DNA from: an uncultured Polaribacter sp.
GTDB taxonomy: Bacteria > Bacteroidota > Bacteroidia > Flavobacteriales > Flavobacteriaceae
Direction of reading: 5' to 3'
Length of the DNA: 64,000 nucleotides
Assembly (NCBI RefSeq): GCF_947501385.1
Contig: NZ_CANMVP010000010.1
Span: 62,001 to 126,000, forward strand
Under the pieces are notes generated by a model. It worked only from the letters and a program-made list of their open reading frames with translations. It was not told where the DNA came from and ran no database searches. A program made the position numbers and the translations under genes. Positions 38,330 to 47,857 of the stretch are shown piece after piece; the first letter of the stretch is position 1, and the number at the start of each line of letters is the position of its first letter.

Positions 38330-40027
38330 ATGAAAGCAAAATTTAAAATAAGTTTGTTGCTCTTTACCTTTATAATGAGTATATCGTGTGAAGACTATCT
38401 TGAAGAAGAACCACCAATATTTGTCTCAGCTAGTAATTTTTGGCAAACGGCTAGTGATGCAAGAACAGGTGTAGATGGTGTTTACGAGAAAGTAAATGCC
38501 ATGTATGAGCGATGGATGGGAACTGTAGATGCATACACAGATGATATAGTATCTAGAACTGCTGGGAATTCTTTTACAAACCCTATTGGTCTTCACCAAG
38601 TAAGCCCATCTGATAGACTTTTCGAGCAAGTTAATTCTGTAGAATTATATACTGGTCCGTGGACAGGTATTACAAGAGCTAATACTGTATTACAATTTGT
38701 TCCTAATATAGATATGGACGAAACCGAAAAAAATATAATTCTAGGTGAAGCCAGAGCATTAAGAGCATTCTATTACTATAAATTGGTAAAACTATGGGGT
38801 GATGCACCCATCATTACTGAGGCAATTACTACTCAAGAAGATTTTAATAAGCAAAGAGCAAGTGTTGATATTATTTATGACGAAATTATAATACCAGACC
38901 TTTTGTTTGCAGAAGAAAATTGTAGAGATGGCTTACATACCGATGGTCATATTACTAAATGGACTGCAAAAGTTATTTTAGCAGAAGTTTATATGATGCG
39001 TGCAGGTTGGAGAAGAACCTCCCAAGGTGAATTTGTTCAAGGAGACCCTATAAACTGGGCGTTAGCAAGAGATAAGGCTAAAGATATTATAGACAACTCT
39101 CCACATTCACTAAATACAGAAGAACTAGTTGAAGGTACAAGTGTAATTCCTGCATTTGGAAGAGCATGGGATTATAGATCTCCATTTACTGCAGAATCTA
39201 TGTTCGAGATATCTTATATAAAAGTTGCAGGCTTAGGAAGTTGGTATAGTCGTGAATCTAACTCAGCAAGAAATGGTGTTGGTTATTGGGGAACTCAAGC
39301 GAATAGACCTTTATTAGAGTCTGATAGTATTGACCTAACCGTTGCACAAATGGCTTTTACTCCTCCTGGTCCTAGACTGAATCTTTCAGGTGCTTATTTA
39401 GTTACCCCCGATCTTTGGGATGCTTTTGAAGAGGGTGACCTAAGACGTGATTTTAGTTTAATGACAAGATATGAGGATGTTATTAGTGAATTTGCACCAA
39501 GAACAATACTATGCCGACCAACATTTAGAAAATTAATCGATATTGAATATTATCTTGGAGGAGCTGAAACGAATTTCCAATTTACTACTGCGAATCTTAT
39601 ATTGTACAGATACGCAGATGCTTTATTAATTTATGCAGAAGCACAAAACGAAGCTGATGGGGGACCAAACGCAGAAGCTTATGCAGCACTTAATGAAATT
39701 AGAACTAGGGCTGGTTTATTACCTTTAGATGGTTTATCTCAAGACGATTTTAGAAAAGCTGTTTGGCAAGAAAGACGCGTAGAATTAAATGCAGAATTTA
39801 AACGTAAATTCGACCTTATGAGAACGAATAGGTTAGTTCAAGAAACAACTGACATTAATCTTAATTGGGATGTAGAACAAGGTTCTTTAACACCCTGGGT
39901 AAATGCTTTTGCACAATATCTTAATAATAGAACTCCATACCCAGATCATGAATGGTTGTGGCCAATACCACAAACAGAAATGGAATTAAATGCTGAAAAC
40001 GATTGGTATCAAAATGAAGGTTACTAG
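38330..40027 (+). CDS. susD-like: SusD-like glycan-binding lipoprotein
   Basis: A 565-residue RagB/SusD family protein. Lipobox ISC (Cys20) is followed by the acidic EDYLEEEPP, consistent with surface export. Typical features are EARALRAFYYYKLVKLWGDAP near 140, the TPR region, ANLILYRYADALLIYAEAQNEADG near 420 and WQERRVELNAEFKRKFDLMR near 480. It captures oligosaccharides at the cell surface and passes them to the SusC partner. It is translated from the same transcript, 30 bp after susC. The divergent central part carries specificity and cannot be read by eye. Confidence 0.95.
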   Translation: MKAKFKISLLLFTFIMSISCEDYLEEEPPIFVSASNFWQTASDARTGVDGVYEKVNAMYERWMGTVDAYTDDIVSRTAGNSFTNPIGLHQVSPSDRLFEQVNSVELYTGPWTGITRANTVLQFVPNIDMDETEKNIILGEARALRAFYYYKLVKLWGDAPIITEAITTQEDFNKQRASVDIIYDEIIIPDLLFAEENCRDGLHTDGHITKWTAKVILAEVYMMRAGWRRTSQGEFVQGDPINWALARDKAKDIIDNSPHSLNTEELVEGTSVIPAFGRAWDYRSPFTAESMFEISYIKVAGLGSWYSRESNSARNGVGYWGTQANRPLLESDSIDLTVAQMAFTPPGPRLNLSGAYLVTPDLWDAFEEGDLRRDFSLMTRYEDVISEFAPRTILCRPTFRKLIDIEYYLGGAETNFQFTTANLILYRYADALLIYAEAQNEADGGPNAEAYAALNEIRTRAGLLPLDGLSQDDFRKAVWQERRVELNAEFKRKFDLMRTNRLVQETTDINLNWDVEQGSLTPWVNAFAQYLNNRTPYPDHEWLWPIPQTEMELNAENDWYQNEGY

Positions 40028-40050
40028 TAATACAACTGCTGTTGCTAAAT

Positions 40051-40082
40051 AACACTGAAATAAAAAATAAAAAAGTGTTTTA
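40051..40082 (+). terminator. Weak terminator or attenuator after susD
   Basis: AACACT and AGTGTT pair around a 17-nt A-rich loop, followed by TTTT. The large loop makes it weak; it may lower read-through into the GH29 gene. Confidence 0.45.
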
Positions 40083-40134
40083 GGAACAATATACTCATTG
40101 TAACTTTTACCTTTTAGAGTTTATAAAATAAAGG

Positions 40135-40169
40135 AAAGGCTTATAGACATATAATTTCTATGAGCCTTT
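40135..40169 (+). terminator. Second hairpin between susD and GH29
   Basis: AAAGGCT and AGCCTTT flank an imperfect inner AGA/TCT pairing and are followed by an AT-rich tail. Together with the preceding hairpin it forms a tandem attenuator-like region in the 198-bp susD-GH29 gap. Confidence 0.5.
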
Positions 40170-40225
40170 ATAATATTTGAAAATAGAAACTAAGTTAAAA
40201 TTTATTAAATACTAAAACAATATAT

Positions 40226-42019
40226 ATGACTAATTCACATAAACGTCTTACCCTTATAATGTTGTCACTTGCTTTAACGGTTAGTGTTTTGGCACAAGAC
40301 AAAAAAGAATCCATGGATAAGATGTGGGGAAGCAATGACGTTTCAATAGATGCTTTAAAAAAAGGAAAAGGTAAACTTTTTGACGAAGGCAATTTTGGAA
40401 TGTTTATTCACTGGGGGCTCTATTCAAAACTAGCGGGTCAATGGAAAGATAAAACCTATTATGGTATTGGTGAATGGATTATGAACCCAAGAGTAGCTGG
40501 TATTCCTCCTAAAGAGTATAAGCAAGTTGCCAAAGAATTTAATCCGGTAAATTTTGATGCTAAAAAAATAGCAAAATTAGCAAAAGATGCGGGTATGAAA
40601 TACATAATTATCACCAGTAAGCATCACGATGGTTTTGCTATGTTTGACTCTGAAGCCAGTGATTTTAACATTGTGGATGCTACACCTTTTGCAAGAGATC
40701 CCATGCATGAATTGTCAGACGCATGTCATGAATTAGGGTTGGGCTTTGGTTTCTATTATTCGCATAATCAAGACTGGACAGCTCCTGGCGGGAACGGTGG
40801 CCCTAAAGTTGACGCTAAAGGAAAAGATGCTTCATTTAAAGAATATTTTTATACCAAGTGCAAACCTCAGGTTCGAGAAATCTGTACCAACTATGGGCAA
40901 ATTGATTTTGTTTGGTTTGATACTCCTGGCAATATGAAAAAAGAGTATGTTGTTGAGTTGGTTGAGTTGGTTAATGAATTACAACCCAATGCCATGATGT
41001 GTAGTAGAGTTGGCCATGGTTTAGGAGATTATTCCAGTAATGGCGATATGGAAGTACCAACAAAAAATATTGAAGGGTTATGGGAAACTTGTGATACCAA
41101 TAACGATTCTTGGTCTTATGCATGGTACGATAATAATTTTAAAAACCCTAAAGAAATATTAAACAGGCTTGTTTCAACAGTTGCCAGAGGTGGTTCTTAT
41201 TTATTTAACGTAGGTCCAACAGGCAAAGGTGAAATCCCTGAAATAGGAGCTCAATTTTTGGAAGAAGCTGGAGAATGGATACAACAATATCCGCAGGTGG
41301 TATATGGAGCGGGTTCTTCCCCATGGGGATATGCGTTACCATGGGGTGACGTAACAACCAAAGGAAATTCTTTATTTCTCTCTGTATTTGATTGGCCTTC
41401 TGATGGCAAATTGTATTTACCTGGCTTAGAAAGTGAGATAGAAACTGCTACTATCCTAAATAAGGATTTAAACAATGCTATAACTTTTACCAAAGAATCA
41501 GACTGGGTAGTATTTAACCTTCCTTACAAAAAACCTGAACAGCCTGCAACAGTGATTGAACTAAAAATGAAAAATAAAGCGAAAGAAACCATCGTTAAAA
41601 AAGGACTTGGTGTCTACCCGAACATTAACATTACACTTTTAGCAGAATTGGGAGATGTTACGAATGCCAAACACAAAAAAATACGCTGGATGGAAAAATT
41701 TGGCGAATGGAAACACGCGCTTCAAGTTAGTAACTGGGAAGAAAACGGTACCCTAAGTTGGGATGTAAATGTTCAAGAAGCTGGGTATTATTATGTAGAT
41801 CTTTGTTATAAAGGAGATGGCAGGTTGGTATGGAAAATATCAACAGATGAAGACGTAAACGTTCAAAATCAACAAGCAGCTACTGAAAAATACGTGAATT
41901 ATAATATGGGAATACTTGAATTTAAAAAACCTGGGAAACATACCATCTCTGTATCATTGGTTGATGGTAATAAAAAAACCTCAAGTTTAAAATCAATGCT
42001 ATTAAAACCTGTTATGTAA
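40226..42019 (+). CDS. GH29-type alpha-L-fucosidase with C-terminal beta domain
   Basis: A 597-residue secreted enzyme with a signal peptide at about 1-24 (SVLAQ). The barrel begins at NFGMFIHWGLYSKLAG (about 56), has SKHHDGFAMFDS (about 131) and the nucleophile Asp232 in FVWFDTPG. GGSYLFNVGPTGKG near 340 closes the catalytic domain. Residues about 470-597 form an extra beta-sandwich likely to bind carbohydrate. As a retaining exo-alpha-L-fucosidase it would trim fucosyl ends from imported oligosaccharides. It is the first enzyme after susC/susD, the place where PUL-defining enzymes often sit, which supports a fucose-containing target. Confidence 0.92.
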   Translation: MTNSHKRLTLIMLSLALTVSVLAQDKKESMDKMWGSNDVSIDALKKGKGKLFDEGNFGMFIHWGLYSKLAGQWKDKTYYGIGEWIMNPRVAGIPPKEYKQVAKEFNPVNFDAKKIAKLAKDAGMKYIIITSKHHDGFAMFDSEASDFNIVDATPFARDPMHELSDACHELGLGFGFYYSHNQDWTAPGGNGGPKVDAKGKDASFKEYFYTKCKPQVREICTNYGQIDFVWFDTPGNMKKEYVVELVELVNELQPNAMMCSRVGHGLGDYSSNGDMEVPTKNIEGLWETCDTNNDSWSYAWYDNNFKNPKEILNRLVSTVARGGSYLFNVGPTGKGEIPEIGAQFLEEAGEWIQQYPQVVYGAGSSPWGYALPWGDVTTKGNSLFLSVFDWPSDGKLYLPGLESEIETATILNKDLNNAITFTKESDWVVFNLPYKKPEQPATVIELKMKNKAKETIVKKGLGVYPNINITLLAELGDVTNAKHKKIRWMEKFGEWKHALQVSNWEENGTLSWDVNVQEAGYYYVDLCYKGDGRLVWKISTDEDVNVQNQQAATEKYVNYNMGILEFKKPGKHTISVSLVDGNKKTSSLKSMLLKPVM

Positions 42020-42034
42020 TTGAACTATAAAATT

Positions 42035-42055
42035 CCTCGAAGCACTACTTCGGGG
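42035..42055 (+). terminator. Hairpin with AT-rich tail between GH29 and TIM-barrel hydrolase
   Basis: CCTCGAAG-CACTA-CTTCGGGG gives an 8-bp stem with one T-G wobble, followed by ATTATTTATT. It lies 14 bp before the next start codon, so it may act as an attenuator or RNA-processing site rather than a full terminator. Confidence 0.65.
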
Positions 42056-42069
42056 ATTATTTATTCATC

Positions 42070-43212
42070 ATGAAAAAAATTTATTCCAAAATTTTTATTA
42101 CTATTTTAATTTTAGTTATCTGCCATCAATCAATTGCACAAACAGACAAAAAATACCCAAAATTTAGTTGGACTAAGGTTCCTATAGCATTTCATTTTGG
42201 AAAAAAAGGAGCATTGACCAATGATGAAGCAAAATTTATTGCCTCCCATTCAAACTTTATTGTTTTAGAAAAAGGACATGGTCTTCCAACATATAAAAAC
42301 ACCGAAACTGGTATTAAGCACGATGCAAAAAAACTTAAAAAGTTAAGTCCCAATATAAAAGTTATTTTCTATTGGAATGCTTTTTTAGATTATCCAATGT
42401 ACAAAGCTCATAATGTTTACAATAACCATCCAGAATGGTGGTTAAGAAAGAAAGATGGTGAACTGGATTTTAAAAATAAGCATATTAAACGGTACGATCT
42501 TTCTAATTCAGAACTTCGTAAATGGTGGGTAGAAACAGCAAAAAAAGAAATTGTAAATGGTGCTACAGATGGCGTTTTTATGGACGCTTTTATTCAGGTA
42601 GCCAGTAAAGCCAATACCGAGCTTTGGGGTCAAGAAAAATATAATGCTATTCAACAAGGCTTAAAAGATTTAATTAAAGAAACAAGAAAGGCATTGGGAG
42701 ATGATAAATTAATAGTTTATAATGGAATTCGCTCCACACCGAACACTAATACCGGAAATAATTTCCCTGAACATACAGATGCCGTAATGATTGAGCATTT
42801 TGGCATCATCAAAAGCAACTCCAAGGAAAGTATGCTCAAAGACATACAGGAAATGGAAAAAGCTGGAAAAATGGGCAAAATAGTAGTATTTAAGGGCTGG
42901 CCAGGATATACGTGGATAGACAAAGACTTTATGGCGAAACCTTTAAAAGAAAAGCAAAAAATTTCTAAAAAGAACATCACCTTTCCTCTAGCTTCTTTTT
43001 TAGCCGGAGCTCAAGAAAATTCATATTTTATATACAATTGGGGGTATCGTTTTATACATGGTGCTATAGATTGGTATCCTGAATTTGATAAGCCTTTAGG
43101 GAAACCCTTGCATGAGATGAAAATTAGCGGTTGGGAATTGACACGAGATTTTGAACATGCGGCTATCTGGGTAAACTTAGAAACAAAAAAAGCTAAAATA
43201 CATTGGAAATAA
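42070..43212 (+). CDS. Putative TIM-barrel glycoside hydrolase (GHL15-like), intact
   Basis: A 380-residue secreted protein with a signal peptide at about 1-24 (SIAQ). Strand-end motifs suggest a (beta/alpha)8 barrel: NFIVLEKGHG, KVIFYWNAFLDYP, DGVFMDAF, LIVYNGIR, AVMIEHFGI and NSYFIYNWGY. Acidic residues at the strand ends (Glu in LEKGHG, Asp in FMDAF, Glu in IEHFG) are candidate catalytic groups. It resembles hypothetical glycosidases of the GHL15 type. The paralogue at 31616-32799 is frameshifted, so this is the working copy. Last gene of the plus-strand run; substrate unknown. Confidence 0.7.
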   Translation: MKKIYSKIFITILILVICHQSIAQTDKKYPKFSWTKVPIAFHFGKKGALTNDEAKFIASHSNFIVLEKGHGLPTYKNTETGIKHDAKKLKKLSPNIKVIFYWNAFLDYPMYKAHNVYNNHPEWWLRKKDGELDFKNKHIKRYDLSNSELRKWWVETAKKEIVNGATDGVFMDAFIQVASKANTELWGQEKYNAIQQGLKDLIKETRKALGDDKLIVYNGIRSTPNTNTGNNFPEHTDAVMIEHFGIIKSNSKESMLKDIQEMEKAGKMGKIVVFKGWPGYTWIDKDFMAKPLKEKQKISKKNITFPLASFLAGAQENSYFIYNWGYRFIHGAIDWYPEFDKPLGKPLHEMKISGWELTRDFEHAAIWVNLETKKAKIHWK

Positions 43213-43357
43213 ATAACAGCATTGCAATAGTATTATTAGTAAGTTTGATTTGATTTTATTGTTGCATATAAATCAGTTAAAAAAAAGCTGTATTACAAAA
43301 ACGAGTAAATAGTATCTCTCGGAAAGTGATAAAGTTTATTATACAATAAAAGATGTC

Positions 43358-44320
43358 CTAATCTTCAATAGGTAATCTCAAAACTGTACTTTTACTATTA
43401 GGGAAATCAGCTTCCACATAATTATCAACTTCATTTCCACTTAACCATTGTAAAGCTCTCACCATTGTTTGTTGAAATGCAGCACAACGCATACTTGGTG
43501 GCCATTCTTGGTTTTTCCAAAGATGCCCGTAAACTGAACTATACACTTTACCTTTACCAAATTTCACCGTCCATTCTGTAGGGAAATTCAATCCTGTTTT
43601 TTCATCTTTGCCATATGATAACACCTCTAGATTTTTGGTGGTTCCTCTGGTGTAACGGTATACTTCCACATCGGCCGCTCTCCATTGTTTTGGAATTCCT
43701 TCATGAATGGGATGGTTGCCTATTTGGGTTATTAGCGCATTTCTACGCGGTCCGTGCCCTGTATTTTCACCTTCTCCTTTTGAAATAATACCCAACTCTT
43801 CTGTATTAGTAATAGTTACTGCTACCCCAAACTCTTTATCTCTCCATCCCAAAGCAATCATTTTATTGTAAGCATCCCAATTTTTAAAAGCATTGGTTGC
43901 ACCGTGATAGATGTAAACTCCGCCACCTTTATTCACATACTTTTCAAAAGATTGTTTTACGTGATTTGGCCACTGCAGACGATCTTCTTTATATACATTA
44001 TTACAGGTCTGTATAAGAACTGAATATCCATTAAAATCAGGATTCCAATGTTCCCATTCCGTTTTATTTTCTTTTTGATTTGGACATGTACTCACCGAAA
44101 CAGTAAATTTTCCTGTGGATTCCAGTATTTTTTGTAGGTATTTGGTGTTTGTAACCCAGTTATGATTGCTAAAACCATCAATAATTAATACAGATATTTT
44201 TTCTGAGATAGTTGTATCAAGATGAGTTGACTCTTTTACTACTTGAGACGTTATAATTATGATATGGCAAAACAACATCACAACAGTAATTATAAAACTC
44301 TTAAAAGAACAACTATTCAT
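43358..44320 (-). CDS. ThuA-like domain protein (longer copy)
   Basis: A 320-residue secreted protein with an N-terminal hydrophobic signal. It has the class I amidotransferase-like fold of ThuA proteins: VLIIDGFSNHNW near 44, YSVLIQTCN near 100, NKGGGVYIYHGATNAF near 130 and KGKVYSSVYGHLW near 265. ThuA proteins are linked to uptake or processing of keto-sugars and trehalose, but their biochemistry is poorly defined. It lies 5 bp after the second ThuA gene, in a run with a DUF1080 protein and three sulfatases. This suggests a role in processing an oxidised (3-keto) sugar derived from the glycan. Confidence 0.8.
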   Translation of the reverse strand: MNSCSFKSFIITVVMLFCHIIIITSQVVKESTHLDTTISEKISVLIIDGFSNHNWVTNTKYLQKILESTGKFTVSVSTCPNQKENKTEWEHWNPDFNGYSVLIQTCNNVYKEDRLQWPNHVKQSFEKYVNKGGGVYIYHGATNAFKNWDAYNKMIALGWRDKEFGVAVTITNTEELGIISKGEGENTGHGPRRNALITQIGNHPIHEGIPKQWRAADVEVYRYTRGTTKNLEVLSYGKDEKTGLNFPTEWTVKFGKGKVYSSVYGHLWKNQEWPPSMRCAAFQQTMVRALQWLSGNEVDNYVEADFPNSKSTVLRLPIED

Positions 44321-44325
44321 AGGTT

Positions 44326-45072
44326 TTATTGTTTAGTATCTTCTACCAACCAAATTAAAGCATTTAATACTAATTGCTGGAAATAACGATTGGTTGCTGC
44401 CTCTACACCATGACCTAATGAAGTATAAAACACTTTCCCTTTTCCATAGTTTCTCGTCCAAGCTATGGGTGTTTTTTGACCTTTATCTTCGGCTTCAATG
44501 AGTACTGTAGAGCCTTCGGCTTCTTTACTATAAAAATACATTTCATCATAAATTTCAAAGTCTCCAATATTTTTAGTTATTGGGTGATCTTGTTTTTTTA
44601 TTACTACTGGAAATGTATGAATTGTAGGATGTGTTTTAAAAACCGCTCCAATAATCTCAGTATACATTGGCAAATGTTCCTTGTCTTTCTTTAACGCAGC
44701 TGTAGCGGAATGAAGCCCTAAAAGTGGTTTGCCTTGCTCAACTGCTTTCTTAAACCCTTCCATCTGTTTATCAGAAAAATGGGTTGGCATACCATTCATT
44801 ATGATAACATCATAGGCGTCCAATGGTCTAGTAAATACATCAAAATCTTCTGAATATGTAATATGATATTCATGTCTTATTTCTAAAAATCTTCTAAGTA
44901 CTGATGCTACTCTCAAATGGTCATGCCAATTACCACCAGCCATATATAGGATATGAACTTTCCCCTCGGGGTTTCTAACTTTATAATCATAATATCGATT
45001 TTGAGCCTGAAAACACATAGTCATCATAAATATGATTCCAAAAACGATACTGTTTCTTTTAAAATGTCTCAT
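44326..45072 (-). CDS. ThuA-like domain protein (shorter copy)
   Basis: A 248-residue protein with a signal peptide (FQAQ). ThuA-fold landmarks are VHILYMAGGNWHDH near 35, YDVIIMNGMPTHF near 88, GKPLLGLHSATAAL near 115 and GKGKVFYTSLGHG near 218. It overlaps or abuts the DUF1080 gene (45073), so translation is probably coupled. It is only distantly similar to the neighbour at 43358, which argues for two functions rather than a fresh duplication. Confidence 0.85.
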   Translation of the reverse strand: MRHFKRNSIVFGIIFMMTMCFQAQNRYYDYKVRNPEGKVHILYMAGGNWHDHLRVASVLRRFLEIRHEYHITYSEDFDVFTRPLDAYDVIIMNGMPTHFSDKQMEGFKKAVEQGKPLLGLHSATAALKKDKEHLPMYTEIIGAVFKTHPTIHTFPVVIKKQDHPITKNIGDFEIYDEMYFYSKEAEGSTVLIEAEDKGQKTPIAWTRNYGKGKVFYTSLGHGVEAATNRYFQQLVLNALIWLVEDTKQ

Positions 45073-46245
45073 TTAGTTTAACTTTTTTAGTTGAATATCT
45101 TTAAACCTTATTTTTAATTCGTTTTTAGCATGCACTTGCAATGCAATTTTACCAGACATCCCTACATGTTGTTCTTGGTGAATAGCATCATCCAATATCC
45201 CAGCTCCATCAAAATCAGTAACTAAAACACCATTTAAAAAAGATTGTATGATAGTGCCTCTGCAAATAATATGAAGTTCGTTCCAAGAAGGATTATCATC
45301 TGCATAATAAAAAGATGAATTATTATTTGCCGCTTCTGGTTTTAGTGCTGGACTAGGCATACTGGGATATATCCACCTATTATAACCATCGGTTTCATCA
45401 TAAAGTAAGGCCGTACGAAATGGTGCTGGTGGGTGAATATCAAATTGGGGGCCATCTATATCGCCTCCTTCATAAAACCTGCTTCGCACTTGCAATCCAC
45501 TATTTCCAGGACTATCCCTATAGGCTTGAAATTTAAGTTTCAGTTCAAAATCATTCAATTCTTCCTCATAAAATAACCATACAGCACCATGGTTTTTGTC
45601 GCCCATAGTATTGCATAAAATACTTTCATTATCTACAGTCCAATAGTTTTTTTCCAAATCTGAAGGATTTCCATAAACTTTCCAACCATCTAAAGTTTCA
45701 CCATCAAATATTGAGATAAAATCAGATTGTTTTAATTCTTTAACTTCAACATAATCTATCATGACACCAATACCTTCAGCCCCATAATAAGAGTTTTCAA
45801 AAGAAATTGTAAGTTCTGTACTTGTAGCCTTAATAACATACCTATACTGCTGCCATATATTATGTATGGGCTCTAATTTTGCAATTAACTCATTTTCATT
45901 CACAGTAAAAGTAAAATTACTTTCGCGTTCTGGTACTTTTGGCCTTGCCTGTGTATAAAATGATACTTGATAATATGCACCTTTTTTAACTGGTACTGAT
46001 TGAAATAGTTTATAGCCTTTATTGTTTGCTAATTCCGCATAATAGTCTCCTTGAACGGGTTGTATATTTAATATCGTTTTACGATGCCTTTCTATGGAAT
46101 CTCCCTTTGATTGCCAATAGGTATTGCCATCTTCAAAACTACTATTTTTTATAATGTTTTGAGAATAAACACTTGTACTTACTATACAAATAAGTAAAAG
46201 CAAATGTTTTTGTCCTATTATTTCAAAAGTTTTTTTACGCATCAT
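45073..46245 (-). CDS. DUF1080 (3-keto-disaccharide hydrolase) protein with N-terminal binding domain
   Basis: A 390-residue secreted protein. Residues about 30-175 resemble a carbohydrate-binding beta-sandwich (NSSFEDGNTYWQS; MIDYVEVKEL). Residues about 180-390 are a DUF1080 domain: FISIFDGETLDGWKVYG, NHGAVWLFYEEELNDFELKLKF, GNSGLQVRSRF, and IALQVHAKNELKIRFKDI at the end. Members of this domain family cleave 3-keto-glycosides. Its position directly before two ThuA genes and after three sulfatases suggests a keto-glycoside step in this pathway. The dehydrogenase that would create the 3-keto group is not in the window. Confidence 0.85.
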   Translation of the reverse strand: MMRKKTFEIIGQKHLLLLICIVSTSVYSQNIIKNSSFEDGNTYWQSKGDSIERHRKTILNIQPVQGDYYAELANNKGYKLFQSVPVKKGAYYQVSFYTQARPKVPERESNFTFTVNENELIAKLEPIHNIWQQYRYVIKATSTELTISFENSYYGAEGIGVMIDYVEVKELKQSDFISIFDGETLDGWKVYGNPSDLEKNYWTVDNESILCNTMGDKNHGAVWLFYEEELNDFELKLKFQAYRDSPGNSGLQVRSRFYEGGDIDGPQFDIHPPAPFRTALLYDETDGYNRWIYPSMPSPALKPEAANNNSSFYYADDNPSWNELHIICRGTIIQSFLNGVLVTDFDGAGILDDAIHQEQHVGMSGKIALQVHAKNELKIRFKDIQLKKLN

Positions 46246-46282
46246 GTTTATTTATAAACGATACAAAATTTAAAAGCCACCA

Positions 46283-47755
46283 TTAACTCTGATTCCAAAG
46301 GCGGTATGGGTCGTCGTGCTGTTGCATTTGTTCTAATAATAAAGCCTCCATCTCTGCAAGTTTATCTGCATATTTTGGATTATCTGCCAAATTAGTTTCC
46401 ATTTCCCCTGATTTCTGATGTTCAGAAAGATATTCATTGGGGTTTTCGGCAAGATTAAACAATTGTGTTTCTCTTATTTTACCATCCATAACATCATACT
46501 TTATCAGTTTCCAATCTCCTTTTTTTACACTACGCATTCCTGGTTTTGTTCCTCCAGAATAAACACCGTACACAACATCTCTCACTATCTCTTTTTTACC
46601 ATCTAATAGGGGTTTTAAACTAGTTCCCTCAACAGTTTCAGGTGTTGGAATTCCTGCCAAATCACAAAGTGTAGGTAATATGTCTAATAGATAAGAATTC
46701 CCTTTTATTCGCTTTCCTCCTTTTATTCCTGGGCCTTTAATGATGAAGGGTACACGCCACGTATGCTCGTATAAGTTTTGTTTTCCCATTAATCCGTGTC
46801 TTCCTATAGCCATCCCATGGTCTGAAGTGTATATAATGTATGTGTTATCCAATTCTCCCATCTCTTCAAGCTTTTGAAGCACTTTACCTATTTGAATGTC
46901 TATGTTTTCGGAACAGGCATATTCCCGTCCTAACTCATTACGAACGGTTTGCTCATCTCTATTTTTCCATACACCACTTACTCTTTCCTCATCCCTTAAT
47001 TCTGGATGGCCATGAAAAAATGGATGTTCAGAAAGATAATTGTCCTGTAATGGTGGTTGTTGGGAATTTACTGGAGGAAGGCTAGATTTGTTCCTATGGT
47101 TTGTAGCTCCGTATTTAGCGAGAAGCTCAGGTGTACCATTACGTACATCGTGAGGATGGGAAAAGCCGAAGTAAATTAAAAATGGGTCTTTCTCTTGAGC
47201 ACTTTTACGTTTATCTAAATAACTCAACACTTTTTTTGAATGCCAGGCACTACCTGTTTCTTCTGTACCTCCTCGTTTTGTGGCATCATATACCTCTGTA
47301 AACTGCTCATTTGCGGCATCATACGAATTGCCCCTTTTACAGGTTCGCATAGTTTTATAGCCCGCTCTATTAAAAACAGCTCCCATCGTGTGCTTTTCTA
47401 GACTATCTGGAGCGTTGGGATTTTTAAAGGCATTTCCGAAAGAAGGCAAATGCCAGAGTGTGCGTCCGCTCATAATCATATGGCGAGATGGTGTACAAAC
47501 AGCACCTGCCCAGGATCCCATATGGTAGGCGTTTTCTAAAACCAAACCATCTTGGGCCAACTTACTAATATTTGGTGTTTCTAAAATGGATTCTGGATCA
47601 TATACCTGTAAATCAAATGGTGACTGATCATCGACTAAAACAAATAAAAAATTTGGACGCTTTTCTTCTTTAGTTGATTTTACTACACTTTTGCAATTCC
47701 CAAGAACTAGAAAAAAAACAAATACAACTACATACAATTTAAAATTCTTACTCAT
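46283..47755 (-). CDS. Type I sulfatase, lipoprotein
   Basis: A 490-residue sulfatase with a lipobox (LGNC, Cys21), so it should be membrane-anchored. Asp42 and Asp43 (VDDQSPFD), Cys87 in CTPSRHMIMSGR and TSDHG are present. It forms a subgroup with the enzyme at 19845 (YHMGSWAGAVC, GKQNLYEHTWRVPF). It ends in a DPYRLWN tail. It precedes the DUF1080 gene by 37 bp. Confidence 0.92.
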   Translation of the reverse strand: MSKNFKLYVVVFVFFLVLGNCKSVVKSTKEEKRPNFLFVLVDDQSPFDLQVYDPESILETPNISKLAQDGLVLENAYHMGSWAGAVCTPSRHMIMSGRTLWHLPSFGNAFKNPNAPDSLEKHTMGAVFNRAGYKTMRTCKRGNSYDAANEQFTEVYDATKRGGTEETGSAWHSKKVLSYLDKRKSAQEKDPFLIYFGFSHPHDVRNGTPELLAKYGATNHRNKSSLPPVNSQQPPLQDNYLSEHPFFHGHPELRDEERVSGVWKNRDEQTVRNELGREYACSENIDIQIGKVLQKLEEMGELDNTYIIYTSDHGMAIGRHGLMGKQNLYEHTWRVPFIIKGPGIKGGKRIKGNSYLLDILPTLCDLAGIPTPETVEGTSLKPLLDGKKEIVRDVVYGVYSGGTKPGMRSVKKGDWKLIKYDVMDGKIRETQLFNLAENPNEYLSEHQKSGEMETNLADNPKYADKLAEMEALLLEQMQQHDDPYRLWNQS

Positions 47756-47857
47756 AATTCATATTTTTTATTAAAACTATTTTGAACTTATTTTTTGACG
47801 TACCCTTTTCAAATACTACATAGTAACTTTAAGACGTTCGATATTTTTTATTTACTT

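Noticed and set aside
43213..43357. Bidirectional terminator between converging genes
   Set aside because: No stem of useful length with a T-tract could be found on either strand.
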